Origin: Candidatus Fermentibacteraceae bacterium
Lineage (GTDB): Bacteria > Fermentibacterota > Fermentibacteria > Fermentibacterales > JCC-6
NCBI GenBank assembly: GCA_021162285.1
Contig: JAGGYZ010000181.1
Span: 1 to 32,647, forward strand
DNA: 32,647 nucleotides
Direction of reading: 5' to 3'
In this document: positions 1 through 8,452 of the stretch, in pieces
Layout of the letters: each line of letters begins with the position of its first letter
Position numbering within the stretch: position 1 is the first letter of the stretch
Notes under the pieces: model-generated
What the model saw: the letters and a program-made list of their open reading frames with translations, nothing else
What the model was told of the DNA's origin: nothing
Databases searched by the model: none
Program-made: the position numbers and the translations under genes

Positions 1-70
1 ATATGATACTATGATTGAAATTTGCTGATTCTGCCAGACCCCGGGGGGAGATAATCTGACACTTACTGAG

Positions 71-724
71 TTGTGGAATAATGCACAGGCGATTCTATTT
101 GATTTTGACGGTGTTCTCGCTGACAGCGAGCCTTTCTACCGGATGTCATGGAACTGTGTTCTGGAACGATATCGGCATACTATTCCCGAAGAAATATACT
201 GGAAATACTGGACTTTTCTGGGCAAAGGGCTTGAAGGCGAGATTGCAAGAACCGGTCTTGTTGTACCCGACCGGGAAGCTGCCCGTGTGCAGCAGCGCTC
301 CATTTACACCGGGTACTGTGCAAACGGTGATATCCCTCTGTTTCCGCTGGCAGTGGAAGTCCTGGATGCTGCTTCCCTTTTAAAAAAATGTGTTATCGCT
401 TCAAACACACGGAGTTCTCTTGTACAATCTATTCTTGAACGCAGGGTAGATACCTTTCCCGGCATTATCGGAGGTGAGGGACTGAGATCGAAACCCTTTC
501 CTGATATATTCCTCAGAGCGTCTGAATCCCTTTGTGTAGAACCTTCCAGATGCCTTGTATTTGAGGATGCCTGGAAGGGCATAAAGGCTGCTGGGGAAGC
601 CGGAATGCCTGCCGTTCTTGTAAGAAACCGTTGCAACGCTGGTTTACAGGCGCCAGAAGCTGCGTGTGAAATAGCTGGTCTGAGTGAGCTGCATCTCTTT
701 CTGAAAGAAGTCACCAATGGGTGA
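71..724 (+). CDS. HAD-superfamily hydrolase (beta-phosphoglucomutase-like phosphatase)
   Basis: ORF with TTG start; N-terminal ILFDFDGVLADSE motif I, later VFEDAWKGIKAAGEAGMPAVLV motif. Confidence 0.85.
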   Translation: MWNNAQAILFDFDGVLADSEPFYRMSWNCVLERYRHTIPEEIYWKYWTFLGKGLEGEIARTGLVVPDREAARVQQRSIYTGYCANGDIPLFPLAVEVLDAASLLKKCVIASNTRSSLVQSILERRVDTFPGIIGGEGLRSKPFPDIFLRASESLCVEPSRCLVFEDAWKGIKAAGEAGMPAVLVRNRCNAGLQAPEAACEIAGLSELHLFLKEVTNG

Positions 725-1265
725 GCTGGTCATGTATCATGCTTTGATTATACCGGCGGTTCTGCTGGCTGCAGGGCTTACTCTTTGTTTCTTCGGTAGA
801 AAGGTCGTTCCATTTGCCCTTGTTCTTGCATCAGTAATAACAGCTCTTCTGTATTCCGGTTCCCTTCTTTCTGCCGCTACAGACAATCCTGTAGTTCTAC
901 GATTCGGCCCTGTGGTTATTGCTGCTCTTTTAGCGGTACTGGTATCATTTCTGTATCGAATTACTTTTTTTGTCGCAGGGTTGTTCATTGGTTTCTTCAT
1001 CTGTTCTGCTCTTTTCCCCGATGCACACCTGCTTCCTAAGCTTGCTTCTGCCCTTGTTGCCGGTTCTCTTGTTTATGTAGCAAGAAATTTTGTATTCTCG
1101 GTACTTACTTCTGTTATGGGGGCCGGGCTCACGGCGACAGGTTCCGTTAACCTGATTGCCTGGGCAGGTATTTCTGCCGGTGTAACAGCCTACTGGATTA
1201 TATTTGCTGTAACCGCCGTCACCGGTGTTCTGTATCAGACCATCGGAAGTAAAGGAAGGAAATAG
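717..1265 (+). CDS. Multi-pass membrane protein, unknown function (possibly TMEM198/DUF4203-like)
   Basis: ORF overlapping the previous stop; several hydrophobic helices; family suggestion is weak. Confidence 0.6.
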   Translation: MGELVMYHALIIPAVLLAAGLTLCFFGRKVVPFALVLASVITALLYSGSLLSAATDNPVVLRFGPVVIAALLAVLVSFLYRITFFVAGLFIGFFICSALFPDAHLLPKLASALVAGSLVYVARNFVFSVLTSVMGAGLTATGSVNLIAWAGISAGVTAYWIIFAVTAVTGVLYQTIGSKGRK

Positions 1266-1267
1266 AA

Positions 1268-1798
1268 TTGTCTCAACGTTTTGCAGACTACGGAATTGTG
1301 CTTGCTGTGGTTCTCCTCCTCTCGGGACTCTTCCGACTGTCCCGGCATCTGCTGGGTGTTTTCGTCAGAAGCCGTGAAAGAGCCGGGGTAGAGTTTTCTT
1401 CCGACCAGGCCCTGGTGTGGGGCATGCGCTTCCTGCTGGGAGGAATGCTTCTGCTTCCTTTTGTAACCAGTATTCTGACTTTCCTGCAGAATCGTCATCT
1501 GATTGGTGGGATGCCTCTGCATCTAGGTTTAACTGCAATATCGGTTGTTCTTTTCAGCTTCGCAGAAGATCTATTCCGAGATTACAATAATTATCACACT
1601 AAAATTCTTAAACCTGTAAGCTGGCACACGCGAACACTTCTTGTTCCTGTGCTTGTTTTCTGGGCAGTTGGCTGTGTTTTTCTTAGTCCTCTTTTTTACT
1701 CGGCCTTAACTATTCTACTGATCATCTTTTACAGAATCTGCCTTTACTTTAGAAAGACATCGGAACCCTCCGGGAAGAAGAAAAATAGACGGAAATGA
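1268..1798 (+). CDS. Hypothetical membrane protein
   Basis: ORF with TTG start, hydrophobic segments, ATGA-type overlap with the downstream gene. Confidence 0.6.
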   Translation: MSQRFADYGIVLAVVLLLSGLFRLSRHLLGVFVRSRERAGVEFSSDQALVWGMRFLLGGMLLLPFVTSILTFLQNRHLIGGMPLHLGLTAISVVLFSFAEDLFRDYNNYHTKILKPVSWHTRTLLVPVLVFWAVGCVFLSPLFYSALTILLIIFYRICLYFRKTSEPSGKKKNRRK

Positions 1799-2955
1799 CA
1801 CAAACCACGGTTCTTCACATAATTACAAAGATGGCTGTTGGCGGTGCTCAGATGAATACCCTGATAAGCTGCCGGGAAATAACCAGAATGGGTTATCCCT
1901 CTGCTGTTCTTACCGGCCCTGAAATTTCTCCGGAAGGCACATTCAGCGATCTTTCAGACAAATATGGTATCCCTGTCTTTACAGCTCCGCACCTGGTCAG
2001 AAAGCTTTCCCCCTACCACGATTTAAGAGCCTTCTTTGAGATACGGAACATCATAGACCAAAATCAGTATTCAATAGTTCACACCCACGGCTCAAAAGCC
2101 AAGTTTCTTGGCAGACTTGCAGCAGCAAGCGCAAAAACCCCGGTGAAAATAGTTCAGACAGTCCACGGATGGTCTTTTTTTGATACTATGCCTCTTTTTC
2201 AGAAAGCTTTCTATTCCGTTCTTGAACGTTTTGGTTACAAGCTGGCCCACGCTAACATTGTTGTCAGCCCTCATGACATCAAGAAAGGTGTTAACTGGGG
2301 AATAGGAAAACCTGAAGACTATCAACTGATACGAAGCGGAGTTGAATTTGAGTCGTTCCTGGCCCAGCGTAGCAACAATCAGGCAGCGAAGCAAAAGCTT
2401 GGCATCCCACAGTCGTGTCCTGTTGTCGGCACGGTGATAAGGCTGGCTTCCCAGAAACATCCGGAAGCTATTGTTGATGTTGCCAGTAAAGTGCGGAAAC
2501 TGTTTCCGGATGTGAAGTTCATGATAGTGGGAGACGGCCCTCTGGCCGACTACATGAAACACTACATTGCCGAAATGAACCTGAAAGAGAATTTCATGAT
2601 GCTGGGCAGTCGAAAAGATGTTGCTGAGATTCTTCCAGCATTCGATGTTTTTCTGTTAACCTCCAGAAGCGAAGGGCTTCCCAGAGCCATGCTTGAAGCT
2701 CTTGCCGTTAAAATTCCAGTGGTTGCCACAGATGTTGGTGGAATTGCAGAACTTGTAAACGGCCTTAAAAACGGCTTTTTGTGCAGTCACGGAGATATCG
2801 ACTGCCTTGCAACAGGAGTAATAAAGCTCCTTGAATCCCCCGAGCTTCGTTCAACTCTGCTTTCTACGGTAGATCAGGATCTTGCTCCATTTTCGGCGAA
2901 GATAATGGTAGAACAGCTGTTTCAGCTCTATACATTCCTTGTAAAAAACATGTAG
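1795..2955 (+). CDS. Glycosyltransferase family 4 (GT-B fold)
   Basis: VHTHGSKAKFLGRLAA, FMIVGDGPL, DVFLLTSRSEGLPRAMLEALA.. PVVATDVGGIAELV motifs. Confidence 0.9.
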   Translation: MTQTTVLHIITKMAVGGAQMNTLISCREITRMGYPSAVLTGPEISPEGTFSDLSDKYGIPVFTAPHLVRKLSPYHDLRAFFEIRNIIDQNQYSIVHTHGSKAKFLGRLAAASAKTPVKIVQTVHGWSFFDTMPLFQKAFYSVLERFGYKLAHANIVVSPHDIKKGVNWGIGKPEDYQLIRSGVEFESFLAQRSNNQAAKQKLGIPQSCPVVGTVIRLASQKHPEAIVDVASKVRKLFPDVKFMIVGDGPLADYMKHYIAEMNLKENFMMLGSRKDVAEILPAFDVFLLTSRSEGLPRAMLEALAVKIPVVATDVGGIAELVNGLKNGFLCSHGDIDCLATGVIKLLESPELRSTLLSTVDQDLAPFSAKIMVEQLFQLYTFLVKNM

Positions 2956-2983
2956 CCGCACTGGCTTACGCCAGTACGGCTAC
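2952..2983 (-). terminator. Intrinsic terminator for the minus-strand operon (after the ferredoxin)
   Basis: Stem GTAGCCGCACTGGC (2952-2965) / GCCAGTACGGCTAC (2970-2983), loop TTAC. On the minus strand the one mismatch becomes a G-U wobble and the hairpin is followed by ATGTTTTTT. Confidence 0.65.
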
Positions 2984-2997
2984 CTTATGAAACAAAA

Positions 2998-3165
2998 CTA
3001 CGGTGCTTCTATAGCACTCACCGGGCACACTGCCGCGCATGCCCCACAGTCGATGCAGACTGCAGCATCAATGACGTATGGTGTTCCCTCTTTGATGCAC
3101 TCAACAGGGCATTCTGCCTGACAGGCACCGCAACTGATGCAGGCATCGTTAATTTTGTAAGCCAT
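2998..3165 (-). CDS. 2[4Fe-4S] ferredoxin, 55 aa (MAYKINDACISCGACQAECPVECIKEGTPYVIDAAVCIDCGACAAVCPVSAIEAP)
   Basis: Manual minus-strand translation; two CxxCxxCxxxCP motifs; RBS-like GGAGG upstream; not in the supplied ORF track (<60 aa). Confidence 0.92.
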   Translation of the reverse strand: MAYKINDACISCGACQAECPVECIKEGTPYVIDAAVCIDCGACAAVCPVSAIEAP

Positions 3166-3196
3166 GAAAACCTCCGTTTTAAACTATTTTCACAAA

Positions 3197-4057
3197 CTAC
3201 ACCGGGTTCCCCCGGCTCCTTAATATACTAAGAATCCTGTCAAGCTCGTCCAGTGAACTGTATTCAATTTCCAGCTTACCTTTCCCGCCTGTGTCCTTAA
3301 GAAAAACCCTGGTACCCATAATCCTCTGCAGTTCTGTTTCCAGCCGCTTGATTTCAGGAATAACTACAGCTTTCTTCTTTGCAGGTTTCTTTCCCGATGC
3401 TTTTCTTACTACATCTTCAAGCACCCTCACGCTGTAACCCCTTGCAAGACATATCTTTGCCTGTCTTAATATAGATTCTTCATCAGGCAGTCCAAGCAGT
3501 GCTCTTCCGTGTCCCATTGAAAGCTTTCCAGACCGAATCATTGTTTTAACAGCCTCCGGCAGTTCCATGAGCCTTTGAAAATTGGCCACCGCAGAACGGC
3601 TGATTCCAACCTGCTTACCCAGTTCTTCCTGGGTCATGTTGAATTCGTTGCAGAATCTGCTGAATGCTTCCGCTTTTTCCATGGGGTTCAAATCCTGCCT
3701 CTGAATGTTTTCAATTAAAGCAAGAGCCATCATCTGCCTGTCATCTGCTTTTCTAACGTAAGCAGGAACAGTTTCAAGACCTGCAATTATTGAGGCTCTC
3801 AGTCTCCTTTCTCCGGCAATAAGCTGATAACGCTTTTCTTTTTTTCTAAGAACAAGCGGCTGAAGAACCCCCTGCTGCCTGATAGACTCTGCGAGAGAAG
3901 AGAGTTCGTTATCATCCCAGTCTATCCGCGGTTGAAACGGATTGGGATCAATTGAGTTAACAGATATATCCGCCGGTACCCCTGTTACCGGTTCAATGTC
4001 CGGAGCAGAAGGAAGCAGAGATTCCAGACCCCGCCCCAGTGCTTTTTTCTTTTTCAT
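3197..4057 (-). CDS. parB: Chromosome partitioning protein ParB/Spo0J
   Basis: ALGRGLESLLP N-terminus, GERRLRAS, ENIQRQDLNPMEKA, HTH region QEELGKQVGISRSAVANFQRL. Confidence 0.95.
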   Translation of the reverse strand: MKKKKALGRGLESLLPSAPDIEPVTGVPADISVNSIDPNPFQPRIDWDDNELSSLAESIRQQGVLQPLVLRKKEKRYQLIAGERRLRASIIAGLETVPAYVRKADDRQMMALALIENIQRQDLNPMEKAEAFSRFCNEFNMTQEELGKQVGISRSAVANFQRLMELPEAVKTMIRSGKLSMGHGRALLGLPDEESILRQAKICLARGYSVRVLEDVVRKASGKKPAKKKAVVIPEIKRLETELQRIMGTRVFLKDTGGKGKLEIEYSSLDELDRILSILRSRGNPV

Positions 4058-4812
4058 CTTGCCAGTACCTCCCTTGCAAGACTCATGTAACTTCTGGCGC
4101 CGCTGGAAAATGCATCATACAGAATAACAGGCTTTCCAAAACTTGGTGCTTCACTGAGCCGGACATTTCTTGGTATGCGGGTTTTGAAAAGTACATCCCC
4201 AAGAAATTCATTTGCCTCTTCCTCCACTTCTCTGCTGAGTCTGAGACGCTTGTCGTACATGGTAAGAACCACTCCAAAGATAGAAAGTGCCCTGTTCCAG
4301 TGAGCTTTGATCCTGTTTATGGTGTCTACAAGGTGAGACAACCCCTCAAGGGCGTAGTATTCGCTCTGCACGGTAAGAATAACACCATCTGCGGCAACAA
4401 GGGCATTGATGGTAAGCAAACCCAGAGACGGAGGACAATCAATAAGAACATAATCGTATTTTGACAGATTTGAGGCGGAGAGGGACTCGGTGAGGAAGAA
4501 CTCTCTGTGTTCCTGGGATGCCAGCTCTATCTCTGTTCCGGCAAGATGTCTGGCCCCTCTCACCAGGTACAATCCCTCCACTTCTGTCTTTACTGTACAT
4601 TCCTCAAGAGAATGTTCCCCGGAAATAAAGCTGTGCACACCGTAGACGTCTGCCTCTTCGCTTCCCAGACCACTGGTTGCATTAGCCTGCGGATCAAGAT
4701 CTATAACCAGCACTTCCTTGTTGTGAACAGCAATGCTGGCTCCAAGGTTGATAACTGTGGTTGTTTTTCCAACGCCACCTTTCTGGTTGGCTACAGCAAG
4801 GATTCTGGTCAT
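4054..4812 (-). CDS. parA: Chromosome partitioning ATPase ParA/Soj
   Basis: MTRILAVANQKGGVGKTTTVINLGA deviant Walker A. Start moved to the internal ATG at 4812 (RBS-like AAAGGTGA) rather than ORF start 4881. Confidence 0.93.
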   Translation of the reverse strand: MTRILAVANQKGGVGKTTTVINLGASIAVHNKEVLVIDLDPQANATSGLGSEEADVYGVHSFISGEHSLEECTVKTEVEGLYLVRGARHLAGTEIELASQEHREFFLTESLSASNLSKYDYVLIDCPPSLGLLTINALVAADGVILTVQSEYYALEGLSHLVDTINRIKAHWNRALSIFGVVLTMYDKRLRLSREVEEEANEFLGDVLFKTRIPRNVRLSEAPSFGKPVILYDAFSSGARSYMSLAREVLAR

Positions 4813-4828
4813 TCGGTCACCTTTCCGC

Positions 4829-5458
4829 TTAATTCTTTTTACAGGGGTGTCGATACTGCAGGATAAACCCACTGCGGTCAAGCGGTGGAACAGGCAGTTT
4901 CTCAGATATTACTGCATTGGAACAAGTTTCAATTATCGATGAAATTCTGGTCACCAGAAGAAACTCACCGGGTGCAACAGGCTTTATCAGTTCAACCATT
5001 TTTTCCGGCCCTTTCACCGCCCTTGACATAAAAGTGCTTTGGCCCGGGAAGGAGTCCAGATTCTCAATACGACTGTTGATAATTCTGCAGGAAACACCGC
5101 AGGTGCGTGCTGCTGTTTCAAGGAAAGCACACCTTTTTCTTCTGGATTCAACCATTGTCACATCAAACCCGCACATAGCAAGAATCATTCCCGGAAACCC
5201 AGCTCCAGTTCCAACATCAATTACCTTTTTCGTCTGAAGAAAAGGGATGAAAGCCAGAGATTCCAGAACATGCCGGGTCCAGAGTCTTTCGATCTCAGCA
5301 GGTCCTACCAGATTTGTTTTTCCTGCAGCATTTCTGAGAAGGTCTAGAAATTCCTCGATTTTCCCGTACGAGTCCTCCGTGATACCGGCCCCCAGCATTG
5401 AGCTTTGTCTTGAAGCCTCCCGGTAGGTTACCGGAAAATCATGTTTCACGTGAAACAC
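4829..5458 (-). CDS. rsmG: 16S rRNA (guanine-N7) methyltransferase RsmG
   Basis: KVIDVGTGAGFPGMILAM SAM motif; position between mnmG and parA; GTG start. Confidence 0.88.
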   Translation of the reverse strand: MFHVKHDFPVTYREASRQSSMLGAGITEDSYGKIEEFLDLLRNAAGKTNLVGPAEIERLWTRHVLESLAFIPFLQTKKVIDVGTGAGFPGMILAMCGFDVTMVESRRKRCAFLETAARTCGVSCRIINSRIENLDSFPGQSTFMSRAVKGPEKMVELIKPVAPGEFLLVTRISSIIETCSNAVISEKLPVPPLDRSGFILQYRHPCKKN

Positions 5459-7259
5459 TTTTCTTCATCAGATACAGAACAAGTCCATCAAGATCGGCCT
5501 GGCGAACAGCTGGTATTGACTCGGCCTCCAGCAGCGTTGCCGGCCTCCTTGCATTCAGAGCTTCTCTTGCTTCGATGGTAATAGTCTGCACCCGATTGTA
5601 ATCCTCTATGGATGCCAGAGATGCACTGCCAAACCTTTTTCTGACCCTGTGTCTCTTCTCGGCTCGCTTTACATAACCGGAATATTTAATGTCAAGAACC
5701 GCGGTCCTCAGTATTTCTCTTTCATCAATACTTTCCGGCAGCTGGTTAATTAACCTGCCCGCCTCCTCCGGCGTTACCTCCGGTCTTCTGCATATATTCT
5801 CTACTGCTTTTCCCTGAAATCTTGTTTCCTTTAATTTCTTTCTCAACAATTGGTATATCCTGTCTCGCTTCAGGTACTCCGCTTTTTTCTTTTCTGAAAT
5901 AACACCCAGTTTTTCCGCAAAACCGAAAACCCTTCTGTCCGCATTGTCCTGTCTCAGTCCGAGCCTGTTCTCCGACCTGCTGGAAAAAAGCCTGTATGGC
6001 TCTTCTGTACCAATTGACACCAGATCGTCTACCATGACGCCCAGGTAGCTGCTCAGTCTGTCCGGTATTGTCTGTTTCAACCCAAGCGCGTTTCTTGCTG
6101 CACACGCACCTGCAAACAACCCCGTTGCTGCCGCTTCCTCGTATCCGGATGTTCCCAGAATCTGACCACAGACATAAAGGTTTTCTGTTTCCCGCAGTTT
6201 CAGGGTGTGGTCAAATTCTCCAGTTTCAAAGCATGTGTACTCTACGGTGTATCCGAAAGCAGCGATAACAGCATTACTGAATCCCGGCAGAGACCTTACT
6301 ATTTTTTCCTGAATCTCTTCCGGCATACTTGTAGATAGTCCGTTCAGATACATAAGTCTGGAAGATTTCCCCATTGGTTCCAGGTGTATAGGGTGACCAG
6401 TTCTCTCGGGAAACTTCGTTACTTTATCTTCAAAGCTTGGACAGTATCTAGGACCCTTGCCGTGCACCCTGCCAGAGTACAGAGCAGATTTTTCGAGACT
6501 GTCCTTTACCAGTTTCTCTGTTTCCCCTGTTGTTCTTGTTACCCAGCACTTTTCTGTGTTTCCGACTCCCTGCTTCGATGCCCAGCTGAATCTGAACTGC
6601 AAATCATGCGATATCTGTTCCTCAAGAATAGATGTGTCCAGTGAGTTTCTCAGTACCCGGGGAGAGGTTCCCGTCTTGAATCGTTTCACGTGAAACATTC
6701 TTTCCCGTATGTCTCTTTCAAGAGAAACCGACGAAGTATCTCCTCTTCTGCCCCCTGGCCATGTGACCTTTCCTCTGTGCAGCATACCATTCAGGAATGT
6801 TCCAGCAGCAAGAACAAATGTCTGTGCTTTTATTTCCCGACCATCCTCAAGAAGAACTGCTTTTATTCTTTTGTTGGGTCCCAAAAGCCGGCGAACAAGA
6901 CCCTCTACAATATGAACCCCCGCTACTCTCAACTGCTGTGTCTGTGTTTTTGTGTAAAGATCTACATCTGACTGTACGCGAGGACCCCATACTGCCGGCC
7001 CCTTCTTCATGTTCAGCATTCTGAACTGAAGGGCGGTATTGTCTGCGCTCTCTGCAGTAACACCACCAATACCGTCTATCTCCCGCACCAGCGTTCCCTT
7101 TGCAATTCCACCTATAGCGGGGTTGCACGACATCAGCGATATACTCCTTGTGCTTGGCGTTACAAGCACCGTCCTGCACCCAAGTGAAGCTGCTGCTGAT
7201 GCTGCCTCAACACCTGCGTGCCCTCCCCCTATCACCAGTACCTGATAATTCTGTTTCAT
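5439..7259 (-). CDS. mnmG: tRNA uridine-5-carboxymethylaminomethyl modification enzyme MnmG (GidA)
   Basis: VIGGGHAGVEAASAAASLG FAD motif, MSCNPAIGGIAKG, FKTGTSPR, GTSGYEEAAATGL. Confidence 0.96.
   Translation of the reverse strand: MKQNYQVLVIGGGHAGVEAASAAASLGCRTVLVTPSTRSISLMSCNPAIGGIAKGTLVREIDGIGGVTAESADNTALQFRMLNMKKGPAVWGPRVQSDVDLYTKTQTQQLRVAGVHIVEGLVRRLLGPNKRIKAVLLEDGREIKAQTFVLAAGTFLNGMLHRGKVTWPGGRRGDTSSVSLERDIRERMFHVKRFKTGTSPRVLRNSLDTSILEEQISHDLQFRFSWASKQGVGNTEKCWVTRTTGETEKLVKDSLEKSALYSGRVHGKGPRYCPSFEDKVTKFPERTGHPIHLEPMGKSSRLMYLNGLSTSMPEEIQEKIVRSLPGFSNAVIAAFGYTVEYTCFETGEFDHTLKLRETENLYVCGQILGTSGYEEAAATGLFAGACAARNALGLKQTIPDRLSSYLGVMVDDLVSIGTEEPYRLFSSRSENRLGLRQDNADRRVFGFAEKLGVISEKKKAEYLKRDRIYQLLRKKLKETRFQGKAVENICRRPEVTPEEAGRLINQLPESIDEREILRTAVLDIKYSGYVKRAEKRHRVRKRFGSASLASIEDYNRVQTITIEAREALNARRPATLLEAESIPAVRQADLDGLVLYLMKKSVSRET
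5442..5457. promoter_or_regulatory. parS: parS centromere-like site (TGTTTCACGTGAAACA)
   Basis: Perfect 16-bp palindrome matching the canonical ParB-binding consensus; lies in the mnmG 3' end / rsmG 5' end. Confidence 0.93.
6682..6697. promoter_or_regulatory. parS: Second parS-like site inside mnmG (CGTTTCACGTGAAACA)
   Basis: 15/16 match to TGTTTCACGTGAAACA, encoding FHVKR in MnmG. Confidence 0.85.
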
Positions 7260-8452
7260 TTTCCTACGCAGAATCTCTCCAGTGCCCGTTCAACGGCATC
7301 TGCATTCTTTACTGGCTCTTCTGCCTCTCTCAGCACCTCGGAAACAATTTCTGCAGCAAGGGCAACATCACTTTCAGCAGCTTCAATTGCCTTCTTTATA
7401 AGATCTACCATTCTCTCAAGTCGCCAGGATGATCCCTCTTTTTCCGTAGCACTTATAAACTCTGCAACCTGATGTAGCCCCTGCCCGGTTACAGATGACA
7501 CAGACAACCAGCCTGTTTTTTCCAAAGCGTACCCTGTGTCGCACATTGAGCACACTCTTAACACTTCATGTCCATCTTTTATTCTATCCGCGAGATCTTT
7601 GCACAGTGGATCCATCCACACGATTCTGTCTCCGTGTCCCATTGAATTCTCGGAAATCCTCAGTGCCTTTCCATCGAGATTCTGCCCTCCATAACCTGCA
7701 CTGTCTGTGATTTCGACCCTTCTGCCGTGAACATTCAGTATTCTTGTTGCCCCATCTCTCGTTGTCCCCGGCGTGCTCGACACCACAACTGTTTCTCTGC
7801 CGTACAACCTGTTGAACATTGTGGATTTGCCTGCATTTACCGGTCCCATGATAAAGACCCTCGGCAGTATTTCAGCCCTTTTTACTTTTTCCGCCAGGTC
7901 ACTGGTTCTTTTCAGTATCCTTTTCAACAGATCTGATATTTTTTGTTCTTCCGATATTTCATGATCTTCGCTGAATTCTATAAAACCTTCTATTTCACTT
8001 GTGAGCTCCTGGAGTTCACTTGAAAGAGCTGCATCGTTACCGGGTCTGCTGCCCCTGCTGAACTTTAATGAAAGTGCCAGAACATCCATTTCTGTAATTC
8101 TACCGTTAATCCAGGCTCTTCTTGTAAATTCCCCGGGCAGAGCCTGTCTTGCTCCTCTTTCTATTATTTTCTGAACAATTCTCCCTGCTGTTCCAGGAGA
8201 GCCGTGGCACATAAGATCAACCATTTCTTCTCCTGTGTAACTCTTCCCTGTGGGCCATGATATAGCAACAAGATGATCTATTCCAGCAAGATCTCCCACA
8301 GCTCTCTTTTTTCCCGTAAGCCTTCCCGGGGAAAGTTTCATCAGTGTCTCTACAACGGCTGAGGCTCCCTTTCCAGAGAGCCTCACCACTGCTATTGCTG
8401 AAACTGCATCCGGCGTTGCCAGAGCAACAATCAGGTCATTTTGCTGTTCCAT
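7256..8452 (-). CDS. mnmE: tRNA modification GTPase MnmE (TrmE), divergent
   Basis: N-terminal [34 protein letters not shown]1 GPVNAGKST, PGTTRD, DSAG, C-terminal FCVGK; adjacent to mnmG; NKxD not recognisable. Confidence 0.88.
   Translation of the reverse strand: MEQQNDLIVALATPDAVSAIAVVRLSGKGASAVVETLMKLSPGRLTGKKRAVGDLAGIDHLVAISWPTGKSYTGEEMVDLMCHGSPGTAGRIVQKIIERGARQALPGEFTRRAWINGRITEMDVLALSLKFSRGSRPGNDAALSSELQELTSEIEGFIEFSEDHEISEEQKISDLLKRILKRTSDLAEKVKRAEILPRVFIMGPVNAGKSTMFNRLYGRETVVVSSTPGTTRDGATRILNVHGRRVEITDSAGYGGQNLDGKALRISENSMGHGDRIVWMDPLCKDLADRIKDGHEVLRVCSMCDTGYALEKTGWLSVSSVTGQGLHQVAEFISATEKEGSSWRLERMVDLIKKAIEAAESDVALAAEIVSEVLREAEEPVKNADAVERALERFCVGK

Noticed and set aside
304-717. 137-aa minus-strand ORF opposite the HAD hydrolase
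   Set aside because: Antisense to a well-supported HAD CDS; no motif or RBS support
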